Shown piece after piece: positions 1 through 9,286 of a DNA stretch of 64,000 nt; within the stretch, counting starts at the first letter, position 1; the number at the start of each line of letters is the position of its first letter. The translations under genes were made by a program, and so were the position numbers. The notes beneath the pieces are model-generated. The model saw only the letters and a program-made list of their open reading frames with translations, was not told where the DNA came from and did not search any database. Source of the DNA: Sideroxydans lithotrophicus (GTDB taxonomy: Bacteria; Pseudomonadota; Gammaproteobacteria; Burkholderiales; Gallionellaceae); assembly GCA_020723185.1 (NCBI GenBank), contig DYJI01000001.1, positions 478,456 through 542,455 of the forward strand. Direction: 5' to 3'.

Positions 1-240
1 AAGCCGGTAGCGAAGAAAGCCGTCGCCGCCAAGAAGCCTGCGGCAAAAAAAGTAGCAGCGAAGAAGGTCGTCGCCGCCAAGAAGCCTGCAGCTAAAAAAG
101 TGGCAGCAAAGAAGCCGGCGGTGGTTAGCAAGCCAGCAGCAGCTCCGGTCGTGACGGCACCGACGCCTTCCGCGCCGCCGCCTGTTCGTCCGGCTGCGAC
201 CTGGCCCTTCCCGACACCAGGTATCGGCAAGCCAAACTAA
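1..240 (+). CDS. Histone H1-like Lys/Ala/Pro-rich protein (3' end only)
   Basis: The reading frame is open from the first base to TAA at 238-240, giving 79 visible residues; the start lies outside the window. The sequence is a low-complexity KKPAAKKVAAKK-type array that changes into a Pro/Ala-rich tail ending PFPTPGIGKPN. The DNA contains a 48-bp (16-codon) direct repeat: the block starting at 21 recurs at 69 with few changes. Such Lys/Ala/Pro repeats are known from bacterial histone H1-like and AlgP-type DNA-binding proteins, so nucleoid binding is the likely role. The family cannot be fixed without the N-terminus, and copy number of such repeats often varies between strains. Confidence 0.7.
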   Translation, partial: KPVAKKAVAAKKPAAKKVAAKKVVAAKKPAAKKVAAKKPAVVSKPAAAPVVTAPTPSAPPPVRPAATWPFPTPGIGKPN

Positions 241-583
241 GGCTGCGGGAGGCTGTGAAAGCAGCCCCGACTCGTTGTACAGGTAGGGGCTGATTCACCT
301 TTTGTGGGCGAGCAGGGGCTTGCAGGTTCGATGCGCCCGGTTGCTCTATTGCTGCGCATTGTGCGAGGCGGCCAACATCCGCTATACGATGCGAGGCGAT
401 CGTACGTTGAGCAGCATGCCCACCAATGCCTTTTCGGCAAAGGTGTCACTGACGCTTGCATTTGCGATAGTGCTCAGATGAGCCCGAACGCAGTAGGTAG
501 TCTTCTTTACTTTCAATCCAGGGCGGCAATGCGGCTGGATGCTGGTTCATTCGCTCCTGAATGCCGGTCTTGGATCACCTCTG
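241..583. other. Intergenic region, no supported gene
   Basis: The 343 bases between the histone-like gene and pabB hold a possible terminator hairpin at the left end. Short open frames exist on both strands, but they have no recognisable protein features and no good ribosome-binding site. I see no tRNA, repeat or convincing promoter here. The pabB promoter must lie in the right half. Confidence 0.5.
262..304 (+). terminator. Possible rho-independent terminator after histone-like gene
   Basis: CAGCCCC (262-268) pairs with GGGGCTG (286-292) around a 17-base loop, followed by ATTCACCTTTT. The T-tract is short and the loop large, so this is a weak call. The location, 20 bases after the stop codon, fits. 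Confidence 0.4.
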
Positions 584-1945
584 ATGTTCTATAGCTCACC
601 CATCCCTTATCTGGAAGATGTCACTCCCTACTTTGCTGCAGTGCGAGATTGGCCATGGGCCGCTTGGCTGGATAGCGGCAGTATCGGTCGCTTTGACATC
701 ATTGTTGCCGATCCCGTCACGACGCTAGTGACACAAGGCGAGCGAACGCTCATAGACAGGGCATCACGCGAATCGGAAGCACGGGGGGCTGAGTTCGATC
801 TGATCCGCACCGAATTGGGTGAGGCGGTCGAGCCACATCCAGGCATTCCGTTTGCAGGAGGTGTCTTGGGATACTGGGGTTATGACCTGTCTCGCCGATA
901 TCAGGGGTTGCCGGAGCCTGCACAGGATACAGAACACATGGCGCAGATGGCGGTTGGCATCTATGACTGGGCTATCCTCGTCGATCATCAGGAAAGGGCG
1001 GCGCGATTAGTATCGCGATTGAGATATCCCCGGACTGAAGCGATATTGGAACAGGTGCTGCTCAGGATCGAACACGCGCAGTCGGCTGTGATGGATCGGA
1101 CGCGATTCTTTGTGCAGAGTCCTGTCACCTCCAATTTTTCGCCAGACGAATACAAACAGGCTTATGACAAGGTCCAGACCTATTTGCGAGAGGGGGATTG
1201 TTATCAAGTCAATCTGGCGCAGCGATTCGCTGCCGAGGCTGCTGGCGATGCGTTCGCGGCATACCGTGAACTGCGCAGGGTCAGTCCTGCACCCTACTCG
1301 GCATTCCTGGATTGGCCGCATGCACAGATACTTTGCGCCTCTCCGGAGCGTTTTCTACGTGTCGAGGAAGGCAGGGTGGAGACGAAGCCGATAAAGGGAA
1401 CCCGGGCGCGGTCGCAGAATCGCGAAGAGGATGAGCGGCTTGCGCATGATCTGTTGCAGAACCCTAAAGACAGGGCAGAGAATCTGATGATCGTTGATTT
1501 GCTGCGCAATGATCTGGGCAAGAGTTGCGAGGCGGGGTCGGTGCGGACTCCTGGATTGTTCGAGCTGGAAAGTTATTCCAACGTCCATCATCTGGTCAGC
1601 ACTGTCGAGGGCAGGTTGCGGCAGGGATGTGATGCATTGCATGCGCTGCGCGACTGTTTCCCCGGTGGTTCGATAACAGGAGCCCCCAAGAGGCGGGCGA
1701 TGGAGATCATCGAGCAACTGGAGCCGCATGGGAGAGGCATCTACTGTGGCAGTATCGGCTACATCGGGTTCGACGGTCAGATGGATACCAATATAGCTAT
1801 CAGGACCATGGTTTACTCGGAGGGGGAGATACGATGCTGGGCCGGCGGCGGGATCATAGCGGACTCACGCTGTGACGAGGAATATCAGGAGACTTTCCAC
1901 AAAGCCAGCGCGATGCTGGAGGTATTGAAACGCTTCTCGGGGTAG
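584..1945 (+). CDS. pabB: Aminodeoxychorismate synthase component I
   Basis: PabB converts chorismate and glutamine-derived ammonia to 4-amino-4-deoxychorismate, the first step of the p-aminobenzoate branch of folate synthesis. The protein has about 453 residues, normal for the family. The N-terminal part (PWAAWLDSG) resembles the anthranilate synthase I N-domain, and the chorismate-binding domain carries KPIKGTRAR, the LLRNDLGK segment and GGSITGAPKRRAMEII. The frame is open from an ATG at 539, but the start at 584 (MFYSSPIPYLEDV) matches where PabB proteins begin; neither start has a strong Shine-Dalgarno. The PIKGT motif favours PabB over TrpE. The gene converges on spoT with an 8-base gap. 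No pabC-like domain is fused at the C-terminus. Confidence 0.9.
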   Translation: MFYSSPIPYLEDVTPYFAAVRDWPWAAWLDSGSIGRFDIIVADPVTTLVTQGERTLIDRASRESEARGAEFDLIRTELGEAVEPHPGIPFAGGVLGYWGYDLSRRYQGLPEPAQDTEHMAQMAVGIYDWAILVDHQERAARLVSRLRYPRTEAILEQVLLRIEHAQSAVMDRTRFFVQSPVTSNFSPDEYKQAYDKVQTYLREGDCYQVNLAQRFAAEAAGDAFAAYRELRRVSPAPYSAFLDWPHAQILCASPERFLRVEEGRVETKPIKGTRARSQNREEDERLAHDLLQNPKDRAENLMIVDLLRNDLGKSCEAGSVRTPGLFELESYSNVHHLVSTVEGRLRQGCDALHALRDCFPGGSITGAPKRRAMEIIEQLEPHGRGIYCGSIGYIGFDGQMDTNIAIRTMVYSEGEIRCWAGGGIIADSRCDEEYQETFHKASAMLEVLKRFSG

Positions 1946-1953
1946 TGTCGGGC

Positions 1954-4071
1954 TCAACCGGTATTCTTCAAACGCGCGATGCGCACAACCTCGGGAATCT
2001 TGCGCAGGTTGCGCATGATGTTGGCCAGGTGCAGGCGATTATTGACCTGCAGCGTGAAATAGGTCGCGGTATATTCCCCTTCGTTGCTGAAATTGACGTT
2101 CTCGATATTGGAGTCCGCATCGGCGATCGCCGCCGCCACCTTTGCCAATACGCCGCGTCGGTTGGCGACGATCAGCTTGATGCTGACATCGAAGGAGCGG
2201 CTGATATTCTTGTCCCACATCACGTCCAGCCACTGCTCGCTACCGCGCCCTTTGCGCAAGGTCGGACAGTCATGGGTATGGACGATCAAACCCTGGCCGC
2301 TCTTGATGATGCCGATGATGGGGTCGCCGGGGATCGGTCGGCAGCATTTGGCGAACTGCACCGCCATGCCTTCCGTGCCCTGAATGGTGACGACGGCATT
2401 GCCCAGAGCGTCGCTGGAGATGGTGTCGCCTATGCTGGCGAGCTGCTTGGCGACCACCATGTTCAGCCGCCGGCCGAGTCCGATGTCGGCGTAGATATCC
2501 TGGCGGGATTTGACGCCGGTATCGCGCAGCAGCTTCTCCCAGTGGGCATCATCCATATCCTGCAGCTTCAGGCCCAGGGCACTGAGTGCCTGTGACAGCA
2601 GGCGCTCACCCAGCCGGGCGGACTCGTTCAGGTGCATGGTCTTCAATGCGTGCCGGATCTCGCTGCGTGCCTTGCTGGTGACGACGTATCCGAGCCATGC
2701 CGGGTTCGGGTGCGCCTGCGGGGCGGTGACTATCTCCACGCGATCGCCGTTGCGCAGTTCGGTACGCAACGGTACCAGCTCCGAATTGACCTTGCAGGCC
2801 ACGCAGCGATTGCCGATATCGGTATGCACTGAATAGGCGAAATCGACAGTTGTCGCACCACGCGGCAAGGCGAAGATTTTGCCCTTGGGCGAGAACACGT
2901 AGACCTCATCCGGGAACAGGTCGATCTTGAGGTGTTCCAGGAATTCCACCGAATCGCCGCTCTGTGCCAGGCTCTCCAGGAGGTTCTGCAACCACTGGTG
3001 GGTCTTCTGCTGCAGTTCGTTGATCTGGGTGTCGCTGGCTTTGTACAGCCAATGCGAAGCTACGCCGCTCTCCGCCAGTTTATCCATCTCATGCGTGCGG
3101 ATCTGCACTTCGATCGGAGTGCCGAAAGGTCCGAACAGCGTCGTGTGCAGGGACTGATATCCATTGGCCTTGGGAATGGCGATGTAGTCCTTGAACTTGC
3201 CGGGAAAGGGTTTGTACAAACTGTGCAGGACACCCAGGGCCAGATAACAGGACGGGATGTCATCGACCAGGATGCGGAAGCCGTAGATGTCGAGAACCTG
3301 TGCGAACGCCAGCGACTTGCTCTGCATCTTCTGGTAGATGCCGAACAGGTGCTTCTCGCGCCCCTTGACCTCAGCCTTGATGCGGTTGGCATCCAGGCGC
3401 TGTCCGATCGATTCGAGGATCTTGCTGACCACCTCGCGTCGATTGCCGCGCGCGACCTTGAGTGCCTTGGAGAGCACGGCATAGCGGTTTGGGTGCAGAT
3501 ACTTGAAGCTCAGATCCTCAAGTTCCTGGTAGATGGTGTTCAGCCCGAGACGGTTCGCGATGGGCGCGTAGATATCCATCGTCTCGCGTGCGATGCGTGC
3601 GCTCTTGTGGGCGGAAACGGAGTCCAGCGTGCGCATGTTGTGCAAACGGTCGGCGAGCTTGATAAGGATCACGCGCACGTCGCGCGCCATCGCCATCAGC
3701 ATCTTGCGGAAATTCTCTGCCTGGGCATCCTCCAGCGTATCGAATTTAAGTTTATCGATCTTGCTGAGACCTTCGACCAGGCCCGCTACAGCGGGCCCGA
3801 ACCGGTCTGCGACCTCCTCGACCGTGACTGAGGTGTCTTCGACGACATCGTGCAGCAGAGCGGCATTGATGGCATGCACATCCAGATGCAGCGGTGTGAG
3901 GATGCGCGCAACCGCGATGGGGTGTGTGACGTATGGGGCACCGGATTGGCGCGTCTGCCCGGCGTGGGCTGTGTGGCTGAAATCCAGTGCGGATTGGATC
4001 TGTGCCACGTCCTCCGATTTGAGGTAGGCGGAGACTTCCTGCAGGAGCGCTTCAGCATCGGCCTGGGACAT
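1954..4071 (-). CDS. spoT: Bifunctional (p)ppGpp synthetase/hydrolase
   Basis: This 705-residue Rel/Spo homolog makes and degrades the stringent-response alarmone (p)ppGpp. The domain order is HD hydrolase with an intact HDVVEDT motif (His74-Asp75), then the synthetase (YGFRILVDD, IAIPKANGYQSLHTT), a TGS domain (VYVFSPKGKIFALPRGA), and a C-terminal zinc-finger/ACT region ending near residue 705. The intact HD pair indicates a hydrolase-competent SpoT-type enzyme rather than RelA. The start codon follows GGAG in GCGGAGCATATTC. It is the last gene of a minus-strand cluster yicC-gmk-rpoZ-spoT, the usual arrangement in Proteobacteria, which joins RNA polymerase omega, guanylate kinase and the ppGpp enzyme in one unit. 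Confidence 0.96.
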   Translation of the reverse strand: MSQADAEALLQEVSAYLKSEDVAQIQSALDFSHTAHAGQTRQSGAPYVTHPIAVARILTPLHLDVHAINAALLHDVVEDTSVTVEEVADRFGPAVAGLVEGLSKIDKLKFDTLEDAQAENFRKMLMAMARDVRVILIKLADRLHNMRTLDSVSAHKSARIARETMDIYAPIANRLGLNTIYQELEDLSFKYLHPNRYAVLSKALKVARGNRREVVSKILESIGQRLDANRIKAEVKGREKHLFGIYQKMQSKSLAFAQVLDIYGFRILVDDIPSCYLALGVLHSLYKPFPGKFKDYIAIPKANGYQSLHTTLFGPFGTPIEVQIRTHEMDKLAESGVASHWLYKASDTQINELQQKTHQWLQNLLESLAQSGDSVEFLEHLKIDLFPDEVYVFSPKGKIFALPRGATTVDFAYSVHTDIGNRCVACKVNSELVPLRTELRNGDRVEIVTAPQAHPNPAWLGYVVTSKARSEIRHALKTMHLNESARLGERLLSQALSALGLKLQDMDDAHWEKLLRDTGVKSRQDIYADIGLGRRLNMVVAKQLASIGDTISSDALGNAVVTIQGTEGMAVQFAKCCRPIPGDPIIGIIKSGQGLIVHTHDCPTLRKGRGSEQWLDVMWDKNISRSFDVSIKLIVANRRGVLAKVAAAIADADSNIENVNFSNEGEYTATYFTLQVNNRLHLANIMRNLRKIPEVVRIARLKNTG

Positions 4072-4106
4072 GAATATGCTCCGCTGAGGTCCTGCAGGGA
4101 GTGGGG

Positions 4107-4313
4107 TCAGGCCATGCCGCGGTTCAATATCTCGATGCCGACCTTACCTTCGCTGATCTCGCGCAGGGCGACGACAGTCGGCTTGTCCTTGCTGGTCTCG
4201 ACCAGATGGTTGGCTCCGTTGGCAAGTTGGCGGGCGCGATAGGCGGCTGCCAGTGTCAGCTCGAAACGGTTGGGGATATGGGTCATGCAGTCTTCGACGG
4301 TGATGCGAGCCAT
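4107..4313 (-). CDS. rpoZ: RNA polymerase omega subunit
   Basis: The 68-residue protein begins [19 protein letters not shown], the conserved omega signature that wraps the beta-prime C-terminus, followed by the AAYRARQL helix. Omega assists RNA polymerase assembly and contributes to the ppGpp-binding site 1 at the omega/beta-prime interface. It is slightly shorter than the 91-residue E. coli protein, which is common in Betaproteobacteria. It lies 3 bases after gmk and 35 bases before spoT, so co-transcription is expected. The neighbouring spoT makes the ligand that omega helps to bind. Confidence 0.95.
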   Translation of the reverse strand: MARITVEDCMTHIPNRFELTLAAAYRARQLANGANHLVETSKDKPTVVALREISEGKVGIEILNRGMA

Positions 4314-4316
4314 GGT

Positions 4317-4937
4317 TCAATTCTCCGGTGTCTGTAATTGATTGATAAGTTGCTGGTGCCTGGCGATCTGTCGAGATCCGCGCAGTCGGGCTGCCAGCAC
4401 GACAGATTCGAGCTCGTGCAGGGCCCTGTTCAGGTCTGCGTTGATAATAACATAATCGAATTCAGCGACATGTGAGACGTCTTCGCGCACGGCCGCAAGA
4501 CGTTTGGCAATCACGCCCGGGTCGTCCGTGCCGCGCCCATTCAGCCGTTGCGACAAGGCTTCCAGCGAAGGCGGCAGGATGAAGATGGAGACGCAAGCCG
4601 GGAAGATCTTGCGCACCTGCGCAGCACCCTGCCAGTCGATCTCGAGCAGGATGTCGCGCCCTTTGGCTGTTTCCTCGGTGATCCATCTTTGCGAAGTGCC
4701 ATAGAAGTTCCCATACACTTCGGCACTTTCGAGGAACTCGCCGCGCTTGGCCATTTCAAGGAATGTCTCGCGACTGACGAAATGATAATGTTTGCCGTCG
4801 ATCTCGCCTTCACGGGGAGCACGTGTCGTATAGGAAACGGAAAGGCCTATTTCGGGGGAATGTTTGAGCAGGGCGTGTACCAGACTGGTTTTCCCTGCGC
4901 CCGATGGTGCGCTGATGACGATAAGACTTCCTGGCAT
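4317..4937 (-). CDS. gmk: Guanylate kinase
   Basis: Guanylate kinase phosphorylates GMP (and dGMP) to GDP using ATP in the cytoplasm. The 206-residue protein has the P-loop SAPSGAGKTSL near residue 10, the GMP-binding segment SVSYTTRAPREGEIDGKHYHF, and the LLEIDWQGAAQVRK motif. Length and motifs are typical. GGAGAACAGC precedes the ATG. It sits 9 bases downstream of yicC and 3 bases before rpoZ on the same strand, an operon-like packing. Gmk is a known direct target of ppGpp in some bacteria, so its clustering with spoT is functionally coherent. Confidence 0.97.
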   Translation of the reverse strand: MPGSLIVISAPSGAGKTSLVHALLKHSPEIGLSVSYTTRAPREGEIDGKHYHFVSRETFLEMAKRGEFLESAEVYGNFYGTSQRWITEETAKGRDILLEIDWQGAAQVRKIFPACVSIFILPPSLEALSQRLNGRGTDDPGVIAKRLAAVREDVSHVAEFDYVIINADLNRALHELESVVLAARLRGSRQIARHQQLINQLQTPEN

Positions 4938-4946
4938 GCTGTTCTC

Positions 4947-5813
4947 CTATTCGATGTTCTGCACTTGCTCGCGCATCTGTTCGATCAAAAGTTTGATATC
5001 CATCGCGCAGCGCGAGACGTCCGCGTCCACTGATTTGGAGCCCAAGGTGTTGGCCTCCCTGTGCAACTCCTGCATCATGAAATCCAGTCGTTTGCCGACG
5101 ATGCCGCCCTTGTCGATGACGCGCCGGACTTCGACAAGGTGGGTGTGCAGACGGGAGAGTTCCTCATTCACGTCTATCTTGCTTGCATACAAAGTGATCT
5201 CCTGGCGCACCCTTTCGTCATCCTCGCTGCCCAGCGCTTCGAGCAGGCGCGCGCGCAGCTTGGATTCATAGGCGGCGATGGTGCCGGGGATGCGCGGAGC
5301 GACCGCCAGCCGCAACTGTTCAATACCTTCCACCCGTTCCAGCAGAAAGCCGGCGAGCTTCTCCCCTTCGCGCCGCCGCGCGGCAGAGAAATCCTGCAAG
5401 GCTTGCTGGAGCGCTGTGGAGACAGCCTTGTGCAGAGCCTCATTCGAAACGGTGGGGCTTTCGGTCACGCCGTTCCACTTGAGCACCTCGGAAACCGACA
5501 ATTCTCCCGCCGCAGGCAGGACTTCGCGCACCTGTGTGCTCCAGGCGGAAAGCTGTTTGACGACATCGAGATTGAGCTTGCTTTCCGGCTGCGCGGAAGC
5601 GCGGCTGAGAAGGTTGATGCGGCATTCGACCTTGCCACGGCTGATCCCGGCAGATATCTGTTCGCGCAGGACGGGTTCCAGCATGCGCATTTCGTCCGGC
5701 ATCCGCAACTGCAAGTCGAGATAGCGATGATTGACCGAGCGCAATTCGAGCGAGAGGGAGCCGGCATCCAGCTCGGCTGTGGCGACGGCATAGCCGGTCA
5801 TGCTGAAAATCAT
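4947..5813 (-). CDS. yicC: YicC family endoribonuclease-like protein
   Basis: The product of about 288 residues starts MIFSMTGYAVATAELD, the YicC N-terminal signature, and ends with the DUF1732 region (HTHLVEVRRVIDKGG, GKRLDFMMQELHREANTLGS). YicC family members act as cytoplasmic endoribonucleases implicated in sRNA turnover in E. coli. A TTG codon lies directly upstream, but the ATG at 5813 is spaced five bases after a GGAG and is the better start. It heads the minus-strand yicC-gmk-rpoZ-spoT cluster. The region 5814-5927 between it and the divergent PP2C gene must hold both promoters. The precise substrate here is unknown. Confidence 0.92.
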   Translation of the reverse strand: MIFSMTGYAVATAELDAGSLSLELRSVNHRYLDLQLRMPDEMRMLEPVLREQISAGISRGKVECRINLLSRASAQPESKLNLDVVKQLSAWSTQVREVLPAAGELSVSEVLKWNGVTESPTVSNEALHKAVSTALQQALQDFSAARRREGEKLAGFLLERVEGIEQLRLAVAPRIPGTIAAYESKLRARLLEALGSEDDERVRQEITLYASKIDVNEELSRLHTHLVEVRRVIDKGGIVGKRLDFMMQELHREANTLGSKSVDADVSRCAMDIKLLIEQMREQVQNIE

Positions 5814-5927
5814 CAAAACTCCAGGCGGGAGGAAAAAATACGGACTGAACCGGGCGCATTATATTACGATTGCAACACTTCGCCGTGTACGCACATCGTT
5901 GCGGGCAGGCAAACCGCGGGAAAATGA

Positions 5928-6731
5928 ATGAAGTTCGCTATCCACCAGGCCAACCATATCGGCGGGCGCAAATACAATCAGGATCGTGTGGGCTATGCCT
6001 ATACCAATGATGCCTTGCTGCTGGTGCTGGCGGACGGGATGGGCGGCCATCTGCATGGCGAGATCGCGGCGCAGATAGCGGTCTATACCTTCATGCGCGC
6101 ATTCAGCCGTTTGGAGTCGGGGAAAGTGAAGGAGCCGGAGGTGTTTTTGCGCGCGACCATGCGTGCAGGGCACGACGAGATCATCGACTATGCGAGGAAG
6201 CAGAATCTGGGCGGGAACCCGGGTACCACCTGCGTGGCGGCGCTGGTGCAGGATGGCAAGGTGTGGTTCGCGCATGCGGGCGATTCCCGTTTCTACCTGT
6301 TGCGCCAAGGGGCGGTGCAGAACGTGACGCACGACCACTCGGTGGTTCAGCAATGGGCGGACTGGGGCATCATCAGTCCGGAGGAGATGCGCACCCATCC
6401 TGACCGCAACAAGATCACCAACTGCCTGGGCGGCGTGGAAGATATGTTCTATGCCGAGGTCGCGCCCAGCGTGGATGTGCAGGATGGGGATATGTTGCTG
6501 TTGTGCAGCGACGGTTTCTGGAGTCCGCTGGAAGAGGCCGAACTGACCAAGCTGCACGCGACCAGCTATTTGCAGACCACGCTGGGCGAGTTGATCGATG
6601 TCGCCATCTACCGCGAAGGCGCGCGCGCCGACAACACCACGGCAGTGGTGGCCAGACTGGGGATGGCAGAGCTCGACCATGCGACCGAATCGCCGGTGTG
6701 CGTGATACTCGAAGAAGGGGCGCCCGCATAG
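5928..6731 (+). CDS. PP2C-family serine/threonine protein phosphatase
   Basis: This 267-residue cytoplasmic protein has the metal-dependent PPM/PP2C motifs in order: HIGGRKYNQDRVGY with the early Asp, VLADGMGGHLHGEIAA, VWFAHAGDSRFYLLR, and LLLCSDGFWSPLEE followed by ARADNTTAVVARL. All the acidic residues expected to bind two Mn/Mg ions appear present. It should dephosphorylate Ser/Thr-phosphorylated proteins. No Ser/Thr kinase gene flanks it, whereas I recall related Betaproteobacteria often having a kinase beside this gene; its target is unknown. It is divergent from yicC and stands 55 bases before rph, but a -10 element suggests rph has its own promoter. Confidence 0.9.
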   Translation: MKFAIHQANHIGGRKYNQDRVGYAYTNDALLLVLADGMGGHLHGEIAAQIAVYTFMRAFSRLESGKVKEPEVFLRATMRAGHDEIIDYARKQNLGGNPGTTCVAALVQDGKVWFAHAGDSRFYLLRQGAVQNVTHDHSVVQQWADWGIISPEEMRTHPDRNKITNCLGGVEDMFYAEVAPSVDVQDGDMLLLCSDGFWSPLEEAELTKLHATSYLQTTLGELIDVAIYREGARADNTTAVVARLGMAELDHATESPVCVILEEGAPA

Positions 6732-6748
6732 GTCGCCGTGCGAGGCGG

Positions 6749-6754
6749 TATAAT
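6749..6754 (+). promoter_or_regulatory. -10 element (TATAAT) upstream of rph
   Basis: A perfect TATAAT in GGCGGTATAATCCGCGC lies 33 bases before the rph start. No strong -35 hexamer is seen at 17 bases upstream, so the promoter assignment rests on the -10 and its position between PP2C and rph. Confidence 0.5.
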
Positions 6755-6786
6755 CCGCGCTCGATTCTTTTTCACGGATTCATGCC

Positions 6787-7503
6787 ATGCGCCCCAGCCA
6801 GAGACAGCCGGATCAACTCCGCAACATCCGCATCACACGCCATTACACCAAACATGCCGAAGGTTCGGTGCTCATCGAGTGCGGAGATACCAAAGTGATC
6901 TGCACCGCCAGTGTCGAAGAGCGCGTGCCGCCCCACAAGAAGGGTAGCGGAGAAGGCTGGGTGACAGCCGAATACGGCATGTTGCCGCGCTCGACCGGCA
7001 GCCGCATGGGACGCGAAGCGGCCAAAGGCAAGCAATCGGGTCGTACACAGGAGATCCAGCGCCTGATCGGACGCAGCCTGCGTGCCGTGGTCGATCTGGC
7101 CAAGCTTGGTGAACGCACGATCACGCTGGACTGCGACGTGATCCAGGCCGATGGTGGTACGCGCACCGCCAGCATCACCGGCGCTTATGTCGCCTTGCAT
7201 GATGCGGTGAGCGCTTTGATGCAGCAGGGGCTGATCAAGGAGACCCCCCTCAAGGATTCGGTCGCGGCCATCTCGGTCGGTATCTATCAGGGCACGCCGG
7301 TGCTCGATCTCGATTACCCGGAAGACTCGGATTGCGATACCGACATGAACGTGGTGATGCTGGGCAGCGGCCATTTTGTCGAGGTGCAGGGTACGGCGGA
7401 AGGCCATCCCTTCTCACGCGAGGAGATGGATACCTTGCTTGAACTGGCCAAATTCGGCATCCAGCAATTGGGCGAGATGCAACGCGCGGCACTTGCGCAA
7501 TGA
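6787..7503 (+). CDS. rph: Ribonuclease PH
   Basis: RNase PH is a phosphate-dependent 3'-5' exoribonuclease that trims tRNA 3' ends, releasing nucleoside diphosphates. The 238-residue product matches the family length and shows [20 protein letters not shown] at the N-terminus, [19 protein letters not shown] (phosphate/RNA-binding arginines), and [19 protein letters not shown] with the metal-binding aspartates. The C-terminus is full length, unlike the frameshifted allele of E. coli K-12. Its stop overlaps the rdgB start by 4 bases (ATGA), and hemW follows with the same type of overlap, so rph-rdgB-hemW form a translationally coupled operon. Confidence 0.97.
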   Translation: MRPSQRQPDQLRNIRITRHYTKHAEGSVLIECGDTKVICTASVEERVPPHKKGSGEGWVTAEYGMLPRSTGSRMGREAAKGKQSGRTQEIQRLIGRSLRAVVDLAKLGERTITLDCDVIQADGGTRTASITGAYVALHDAVSALMQQGLIKETPLKDSVAAISVGIYQGTPVLDLDYPEDSDCDTDMNVVMLGSGHFVEVQGTAEGHPFSREEMDTLLELAKFGIQQLGEMQRAALAQ

Positions 7504-8090
7504 ACAAGCTGGTCATCGCTTCGAACAACGCAGGCAAGCTGCGTGAATTCCAGCGCATGTTGTCGCCCTTGGGCATCGAGGTGCTGACGCAATCCCAGCT
7601 GGGTATCTCCGAGGCGGAGGAGCCGCACTGTACTTTTGTCGAGAACGCACTGGCCAAGGCGCGCCATGTCAGCCGCGCGAGCGGCCTGCCTGCGCTGGCG
7701 GACGATTCCGGCATCTGCGTGGAAGCGCTCGGCGGTGCGCCGGGCGTGATCTCGGCGCGTTATGCCGGAGACAATCCAAAGTCCGATGCGCGCAACAACC
7801 AGAGGCTGCTGCAGGATATGCAGGGCGTGGCCGACCGTCGTGCGCACTATTATTGCGTACTGGTGCTGGTGCGCCATGCGGATGACCCGCAGCCTTTGAT
7901 AGCCGAGGGTGAATGGCAGGGCGAAATATTCCACGAAGAGCGTGGAGAAGGCGGCTTTGGCTACGACCCGATGTTCTGGTTGCCGCAGTTCGGCAAGACC
8001 GCCGCCGAACTCACGCACGATGAAAAAGCGCAGATCAGCCATCGTGCCAAGGCGTTGCAGGTGCTGATGCAACGTTTTCCGCGCGCATGA
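7500..8090 (+). CDS. rdgB: RdgB/HAM1 non-canonical purine NTP pyrophosphatase
   Basis: This 196-residue enzyme hydrolyses XTP, ITP and dITP to the monophosphates, cleaning the nucleotide pool. The motifs are [16 protein letters not shown] at the N-terminus, [19 protein letters not shown] in the middle, and [14 protein letters not shown] towards the end, all characteristic of the HAM1/RdgB fold. The start overlaps the rph stop by 4 bases and its own stop overlaps the hemW start by 4 bases. Length is normal. Confidence 0.96.
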   Translation: MNKLVIASNNAGKLREFQRMLSPLGIEVLTQSQLGISEAEEPHCTFVENALAKARHVSRASGLPALADDSGICVEALGGAPGVISARYAGDNPKSDARNNQRLLQDMQGVADRRAHYYCVLVLVRHADDPQPLIAEGEWQGEIFHEERGEGGFGYDPMFWLPQFGKTAAELTHDEKAQISHRAKALQVLMQRFPRA

Positions 8091-9286
8091 GCGCACAGAT
8101 ACTGCAACCGTTCGGTATCAAATCACAGCCTGTGAGTTTTCAGGCGTTGCCGCCGCTCTCGCTGTATATCCACATCCCCTGGTGCGTGCGCAAATGTCCG
8201 TATTGCGACTTCAACTCGCATGAGGCTCAGGGTGCGATACCGGATCGGGAATATGTGGACGCATTGCTGCGCGATCTGGACTCTGCCTTGGCCTTGATCT
8301 GGGGGCGCAAGGTCTATTCGATCTTCATCGGTGGCGGCACGCCCAGTCTGTTGTCGGGCGACGCGCTTGTGTATCTGTTGACGCAGGTGCGCATGCGCTT
8401 GCCGCTGGCACACGAGGCGGAGATCACCCTGGAGGCGAATCCGGGTACGGTCGAGGCAGACAAGTTCGCGGCATTCCGCGATGCCGGGGTGAACCGGCTC
8501 TCGCTCGGCATCCAGAGTTTCAACGACGGGTATCTGCGGGCTTTGGGCCGTATCCACTCCGGCGACGAAGCGAAGCGAGCAATCGACATCGGGCAGCGCC
8601 ACTTCGAGAACATCAACCTGGATCTGATGTATGCCTTGCCCGGCCAAACACAGGAGGCTGCCTTGTTCGATGTGGGATCGGCCTTGTCGTTCTCGCCGCA
8701 ACACTTGTCCTGTTATCACCTGACGCTGGAACCGAATACGCCGTTCGCGCACCACCCGCCGCAAGTGCCGGATGACGATGCGAGTAGCGAGATGCAGTCG
8801 GGGATTGAAACCCTATTGGCTGAGCATGGCTACCAGCACTATGAGACCTCGGCGTTCGCCAGGCCTGGCAAGCAAGCGCGTCACAATCTGAATTACTGGC
8901 GATTCGGCGATTACCTCGGTATCGGTGCCGGCGCGCACAGCAAGCTGAGCTTTCACGACAAGGTGATACGCCAGGCGCGCCATAAACAGCCCAAGGCTTA
9001 TATGGAAGGCGTGGCTCAGGGGGGGCAGGTACAGAGCGAACAGATGTTGGGCAAGAGCGACCTGATTTTCGAATTCATGATGAATGTCTTGCGGCTGAAC
9101 GACGGATTCGAAGAAACCTTGTTCCAGGAACGCACCAGCTTGCCATTGTTATTGATCCGGCATGAGCTGGAGCGGGCAGGGCAAAAAGGACTGCTGGTTC
9201 GCGAGGCCGGGCGCATCGCGCCGACAGAGATGGGAAGGCGCTTCCTGAATGATCTGCTACAGGTCTTTCTTGCGGCGGAAAACTAG
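8087..9286 (+). CDS. hemW: Radical SAM heme chaperone HemW
   Basis: The 399-residue protein has the radical SAM cluster motif [16 protein letters not shown] (CxxxCxxC) near residue 32 and the downstream [11 protein letters not shown] segment. HemW was long annotated as oxygen-independent coproporphyrinogen oxidase but is known to bind and insert heme in respiratory enzymes. The CPYCDFNSH signature is typical of HemW. True HemN is encoded separately at 21740, with the distinct FCNTLCFYC motif. A heme chaperone would serve the cbb3 oxidase encoded a few kilobases downstream. The 3' end overlaps convergent trmB by 30 bases. Confidence 0.93.
   Translation: MSAQILQPFGIKSQPVSFQALPPLSLYIHIPWCVRKCPYCDFNSHEAQGAIPDREYVDALLRDLDSALALIWGRKVYSIFIGGGTPSLLSGDALVYLLTQVRMRLPLAHEAEITLEANPGTVEADKFAAFRDAGVNRLSLGIQSFNDGYLRALGRIHSGDEAKRAIDIGQRHFENINLDLMYALPGQTQEAALFDVGSALSFSPQHLSCYHLTLEPNTPFAHHPPQVPDDDASSEMQSGIETLLAEHGYQHYETSAFARPGKQARHNLNYWRFGDYLGIGAGAHSKLSFHDKVIRQARHKQPKAYMEGVAQGGQVQSEQMLGKSDLIFEFMMNVLRLNDGFEETLFQERTSLPLLLIRHELERAGQKGLLVREAGRIAPTEMGRRFLNDLLQVFLAAEN

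Noticed and set aside
304..594. 96-codon plus-strand ORF before pabB
   Set aside because: No recognisable protein features, no ribosome-binding site, overlaps the pabB start and has composition unlike the flanking genes.
1945..2595. 216-codon plus-strand ORF antisense to spoT
   Set aside because: It is a mirror frame of a strongly conserved gene; G+C-rich codon bias produces long antisense frames. Similar shadows occur opposite ccoO (12705-13736) and ccoG (15550-16923).
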